Positions 33,794-37,275 of a stretch of DNA of 37,275 nt are shown here, piece after piece. A program made the position numbers and the translations under genes. The DNA is from Cytophagaceae bacterium (GTDB taxonomy: Bacteria; Bacteroidota; Bacteroidia; Cytophagales; Cytophagaceae). The stretch covers positions 1 through 37,275 of the forward strand of contig JALONH010000026.1 of NCBI GenBank assembly GCA_025455005.1, in the 5' to 3' direction. The notes under the pieces are model-generated. The model was not told where the DNA came from. It did not search any database and worked only from the letters and a program-made list of their open reading frames with translations. Every line of letters begins with the position of its first letter. Positions within the stretch are counted from its first letter, which is position 1.

Positions 33794-36427
33794 ATGTTAC
33801 CACGACTAGCACTCGTACTGTATTTTTTCAGTACGCTATTACCCTCTCATGCGGATATTATTGTAGATGATTTTAACGATAATATTAAAACCAATTGGTC
33901 CGGCTCTTCTACCTATCAACTTACCGAAGCCAATGGTGAACTTCGGATCGTATCGACCAAAACAGTATGGCGGGTCTTTCAAAAAAATATTCCTGTTACA
34001 GATATGAGGAATCACAAACAAATTAGCCTTAAAATTAAAGTACCCATCAACACCCCTGCGCCCATTGTTCGCTTAGACTTGGAAGATGTAAATGGATTTA
34101 TAACCAATAAGTTTAACAACATTGTCACGACTAGTTCAACGGATGAATACATCACGTATACATTCGATTATACAAATAAATTCCATCAACTTTACAGTGG
34201 CGCTGGAGCCATAGTACCTAAAGTAGTAGACTCTTCCAGAATTATAAAATTAACCTTTCATTTAAATCCGGGCATTGCTTACAATGGAACGGTGTATTTC
34301 GATGATATTGTAATACCGGGAGCGCAAGATGTTAAACTGATAAGACCCAATGCAGTATGGCAATATGCTGCAGCAGATTCTGTGACCGGAGCTTGGAAAA
34401 CAGATAACTATACTACATCCTATTGGCTGAAAGACACAGCACAAATCGGTTTTGGAGAAGGAGACGAAAAAACAATACTCCCATATGGGACAGACCCCAA
34501 TCAAAAACCGATTACCTGGTATTTTAAACAAATTATTGAGATAACCGATGCCAGCCGTATGCAGTCCCTATTGTTTCAAGGCAGTATAGATGATGGGTAT
34601 ATCCTGTACATAAATGGGATGGAGGTCTATCGTTATAACCTTCCTACCGGTAGTATTACCCATACGACACCGGCACTAACGGCAATCGAAGGTGCAGCAG
34701 AGCTCCCGCTTTATATCGTAGTGCCCGCCAATGTACTGTCCTTAGGTGAAAATGCGATAGCAATCGAAGTCCACCAATCCAATGCAGCGGACAATGATTT
34801 TTCTTTTGATGTATCCCTTACAGCAACGCATTATACAGACGGGATTATCCGAGGTCCTTATCTGCAATCCGCTAGTACCACTGCCGTAAGCGTTCGATGG
34901 AGAACCTTGAGTGATAAGTCAGCCCGATTAAAATATGGAACAGACCTAAACCATCTATCTTCACAAATCGATTCTGTCTCATTAAAACGAGAACATGAAA
35001 TCCGAGTTACGGCTTTGCAACCTAATACAAAATACTATTATCAAATTGAAGATACAAACGGTACTATATTAAAAGCAGCAGCATCCAATCTATATTTTAC
35101 CACCCATACTTCAGATGTGGATCAGCCTTTATCCGTTTGGGTAACAGGAGATGCAGGGCGGATAACAGAATACCAACGTTCGATGCGGAATGCATTTGCT
35201 CAATACCGAGGGCAACAAACCACTCATGCTTGGTTGTTGTTGGGGGATAATGCCTACAACGACGGAACCGACGACGAGTATCAATATGCCATGTTTGAAA
35301 ACATGTTTGAAGAACAATTGGCTAATATTGTAGTGTGGCCTTCTCCGGGTAATCATGATTTGGACAAATACGATTCTACACTCAAAAATGCACCATACTT
35401 TTCTATTTTTACTGTACCCACCCAAGGAGAATCCGGCGGTAGGCCATCCGGTACAGAGTCCTATTATTCTTTCAATATAGGCGCTGTTCATTTTATTTCA
35501 CTTGATTCATATGATACCCCGAGAGATTCTTTAGCCGCTATGGGTAGGTGGCTAAAACAAGATTTAGAATCCAACACTTTACCTTGGATAGTAGCATACT
35601 GGCACCATCCACCTTATTCCAAAGGAAGCCATGATAGTGATGATATCAACGATAGTAAAGAACGGAATCCTTCCGGCCGCAGTCGCTTGTTTGAAATGCG
35701 AGAACAAATAGTTCCTCTATTGGAAAGATATGGTGTAGATTTAGTATTGACAGGTCACAGCCATTGCTACGAGCGTTCCTATTTGATTAACGGGCATTAC
35801 AGTACATCCGATGAATTTTACCGAGAAGCGTGTATTATGAATGGAAAACGTTCCGGGAAAAAACAGGATCAACAAGCATACATTAAAAATCCTTCCGATG
35901 TCTTATACCCGAACATTGGAACGGTGTATGCTGTAGTAGGTGCCAGTGGTGAGACTTCCGCTACCACAACGGCTTTTAACACGTATGATGTATTCTATTT
36001 TTCATCTATTGCACAAACCGGCTCTATGGTGCTGGCAATAGAAAAAGACACTTTAACCGCTCGGTATATTTATGCCGACGGTACTATAGCCGATGAGTTT
36101 TCAATCATAAAAGACCAAAGCCATACTATGGCAAAGGTCTTATCTATCACCGGAAGGACAATAATGGATCCTAAAGTATTACAAGTCTTACCCAATCCGG
36201 CAAGTAAAGAAGTCCAAATGAAAATTCAGATTAAACAAGCACAATCCGCAACGATTCAATTAATCAATAGTCAAGGCCATGAAGTACAAAGAATTTGTAC
36301 CGATAAATATTTATCGAATGGTACGCATTATCTAACCTCAAATTTAGATAACTTGCCGGCAGGAACGTATATCGTTCGAATGGAACTTAATGGTATTGTG
36401 TACGCAGCAAAATTAATAAAGGAATGA
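33794..36427 (+). CDS. Purple-acid-phosphatase-like metallophosphoesterase, T9SS type A
   Basis: 877 residues from the ATG at 33794, which opens the signal peptide (about 1-20, LLPSHA). The upstream in-frame TTG at 33689 precedes a terminator hairpin and was rejected. Two beta-sandwich, galactose-binding-like domains come first (about 22-175 and 185-350). A Fn3-like purple acid phosphatase N-domain follows (about 355-445, IIRGPYLQSASTTAVSVRW). The metallophosphatase domain has all five metal blocks: GDAG (D453), GDNAY (D485), GNHD (N520, H521), YWHHPP (H604/H605) and GHSHCYERS (H655, H657). The last 80 residues (798-877, VLPNPASKEV to KLIKE) are a type A sorting domain. Predicted activity is phosphate-ester hydrolysis at the cell surface or outside, plausible for phosphate scavenging. 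Its TGA overlaps the next gene's ATG. Confidence 0.9.
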   Translation: MLPRLALVLYFFSTLLPSHADIIVDDFNDNIKTNWSGSSTYQLTEANGELRIVSTKTVWRVFQKNIPVTDMRNHKQISLKIKVPINTPAPIVRLDLEDVNGFITNKFNNIVTTSSTDEYITYTFDYTNKFHQLYSGAGAIVPKVVDSSRIIKLTFHLNPGIAYNGTVYFDDIVIPGAQDVKLIRPNAVWQYAAADSVTGAWKTDNYTTSYWLKDTAQIGFGEGDEKTILPYGTDPNQKPITWYFKQIIEITDASRMQSLLFQGSIDDGYILYINGMEVYRYNLPTGSITHTTPALTAIEGAAELPLYIVVPANVLSLGENAIAIEVHQSNAADNDFSFDVSLTATHYTDGIIRGPYLQSASTTAVSVRWRTLSDKSARLKYGTDLNHLSSQIDSVSLKREHEIRVTALQPNTKYYYQIEDTNGTILKAAASNLYFTTHTSDVDQPLSVWVTGDAGRITEYQRSMRNAFAQYRGQQTTHAWLLLGDNAYNDGTDDEYQYAMFENMFEEQLANIVVWPSPGNHDLDKYDSTLKNAPYFSIFTVPTQGESGGRPSGTESYYSFNIGAVHFISLDSYDTPRDSLAAMGRWLKQDLESNTLPWIVAYWHHPPYSKGSHDSDDINDSKERNPSGRSRLFEMREQIVPLLERYGVDLVLTGHSHCYERSYLINGHYSTSDEFYREACIMNGKRSGKKQDQQAYIKNPSDVLYPNIGTVYAVVGASGETSATTTAFNTYDVFYFSSIAQTGSMVLAIEKDTLTARYIYADGTIADEFSIIKDQSHTMAKVLSITGRTIMDPKVLQVLPNPASKEVQMKIQIKQAQSATIQLINSQGHEVQRICTDKYLSNGTHYLTSNLDNLPAGTYIVRMELNGIVYAAKLIKE

Positions 36428-37077
36428 AAAAAATAATATTTGGGTTAGGTGTAATAGCGCTCTTAGCTGCGTCTTCTAAGCCATCCTATTTTGTAAACAA
36501 AAACAAAGAAGTAGATTTCAAAACCTATAAATCCTTTGCTTGGATTGCTCCATTTGATACTATTAAAGGTCAAATGGTAAAAAAACGCCCCTATGAACAT
36601 TTTATAGCAGAACAAGTGGATAAAGTATTATTAAGCAAAGGCTATGTGTTGGATTCGATACAACCGGATATTGTACTCATGTACGATGCTCGTATTCAAC
36701 ACGATGAAAAAGTGAAAGAACCCGGTACTACACAAGTTTCTGTAGGTATGTACGTTCCATACTACTATGGTAATAGTTATTATGGTGGTTCTACATTTGA
36801 TCCTGATGGATATAGAGGAGCAGGAAGTTATCCGGCAGGCTCTGCCTATTATGGTGGGTATTGTTTCCAAGCTACCAAACAAGTAAGTGGGAATAAGCCC
36901 CCCAAGAAATACGTGGTGGAAAAAGGGTATATTGTTTTTAATGCCTTTGATACCAAAACCAAACAAAATATTTGGAGTGCCGGAGCTAATGAAAAAATTG
37001 ATATTGAAACGGACATTGGATCCGAATTATTAAAAATCATTCAATACACCTTTACACAGTTTCCCGCCAAACAATAA
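36424..37077 (+). CDS. DUF4136 domain-containing exported protein
   Basis: 217 residues. The N-terminal hydrophobic stretch (IIFGLGVIALLAASS) looks like a signal peptide, but the lipobox Cys common in this family is absent. DUF4136 features are visible: DFKTYKSFAWIAPFD near the start, then a YEHFIAEQVDKVLLSKGYVL helix, PDIVLMYDARIQ, and near the end VEKGYIVFNAFDTKTKQNIWSAGANEKI. A Tyr/Gly-rich loop (about 105-150, YYYGNSYYGGS) interrupts the domain. DUF4136 proteins are typically exported envelope proteins of unknown function. The start ATGA overlaps the phosphatase stop, so translation is likely coupled. An intrinsic terminator follows at once. Confidence 0.85.
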   Translation: MKKIIFGLGVIALLAASSKPSYFVNKNKEVDFKTYKSFAWIAPFDTIKGQMVKKRPYEHFIAEQVDKVLLSKGYVLDSIQPDIVLMYDARIQHDEKVKEPGTTQVSVGMYVPYYYGNSYYGGSTFDPDGYRGAGSYPAGSAYYGGYCFQATKQVSGNKPPKKYVVEKGYIVFNAFDTKTKQNIWSAGANEKIDIETDIGSELLKIIQYTFTQFPAKQ

Positions 37078-37111
37078 AAAAACCCCTTCCGATTAAGGAA
37101 GGGGTTTTTAT
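37076..37111 (+). terminator. Intrinsic bidirectional-looking terminator
   Basis: The 10-bp perfect stem AACCCCTTCC / GGAAGGGGTT (37081-37090 with 37097-37106) has a 6-nt loop, A residues upstream and a T-run downstream. The A-run begins inside the TAA stop codon region of the DUF4136 gene. Its symmetry would suit convergent genes. Confidence 0.92.
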
Positions 37112-37167
37112 TTTCCCCCTGTTTAGTTTTATAATGGCATTCGTTACAGGAGATATTCCTAATGGAT

Positions 37168-37275
37168 TTAACTGTGTACAAGGTGTCTGTATTCTATTTT
37201 AGCACCTCCAATAGTTATTTGAATCCAGTTCGGTTGTAACAGCTGTTCTTTATTAGAACTGATGTTTGTAGTTCT
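37168..37275 (-). CDS. Possible 3' end of a minus-strand gene (partial)
   Basis: Reading the minus strand from the window edge, one frame stays open for 35 codons and ends in TAA at 37168-37170, while the other two frames stop early. The predicted tail includes NISSNKEQLLQPNWIQITIGG and ends EYRHLVHS, which looks protein-like but matches no family I know. It would converge on the symmetric terminator 56 nt away. Thirty-five open codons can occur by chance, so this is tentative. Confidence 0.3.
   Translation of the reverse strand, partial: RTTNISSNKEQLLQPNWIQITIGGAKIEYRHLVHS

Overview
The window looks like chromosomal DNA of a Bacteroidota member (probably Sphingobacteriales/Chitinophagales-like; the sequence does not fix the genus). 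The grounds are many exported proteins with signal peptides ending in ...AQ, type A and type B C-terminal sorting domains of the type IX secretion system (T9SS), two PorP/SprF-family proteins, long Ig/PKD-like surface proteins, A/T-rich DNA (about 40% GC in ordinary genes) and weak Shine-Dalgarno sites. Every confidently called gene is on the + strand. A possible 3' end of a minus-strand gene lies at the right edge.

Layout. 74-5785: a 1638-residue Ig-repeat surface protein with a type A sorting domain, then a DUF2238/YjdF-like membrane protein, each followed by a hairpin. 5885-7687: a predicted 2TM-pore K+-type channel behind an exported pentapeptide-like beta-helix. 8131-11458: an RCC1-repeat protein with a type B sorting domain, paired with a PorP/SprF gene. 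11480-14777: a repeat-rich island of three palindromic arrays enclosing a GxxExxY PD-(D/E)XK nuclease-like gene (about 25% GC) and an unrecognised 419-residue gene. 14853-20907: a LamB-like porin, then a 1506-residue LPX leucine-rich-repeat / PKD / cohesin-like / dockerin-like protein with a type A sorting domain. 21031-30787: a tight three-gene operon of a giant beta-helix type B T9SS protein, a PorP/SprF protein, and an exported TPR-CHAT (caspase-like) protein. 31472-37077: a 157-residue conserved-looking protein, an aldo/keto reductase, an outer-membrane beta-barrel, a purple-acid-phosphatase-like T9SS type A protein and a DUF4136 protein.

Two things stand out. First, the operon at 21031-30787 joins a T9SS type B cargo, its presumed outer-membrane partner (PorP/SprF) and a Sec-exported clan-CD protease fold with an intact His/Cys dyad. 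This suggests a dedicated cargo-processing or surface-effector module. Second, five arrays of a roughly 107-bp palindromic unit start just downstream of five different stop codons, all in one orientation. Each arm carries four 7-bp boxes spaced 10-11 bp apart. Arm differences are mostly transitions that leave G.U pairs in minus-strand RNA but A.C mismatches in plus-strand RNA. Two of the arrays directly flank the nuclease-like gene. Gene 3' ends in this window carry either a hairpin/terminator or one of these arrays, with one exception (the porin).

Gene functions come from recognising motifs by eye. No database search was possible.
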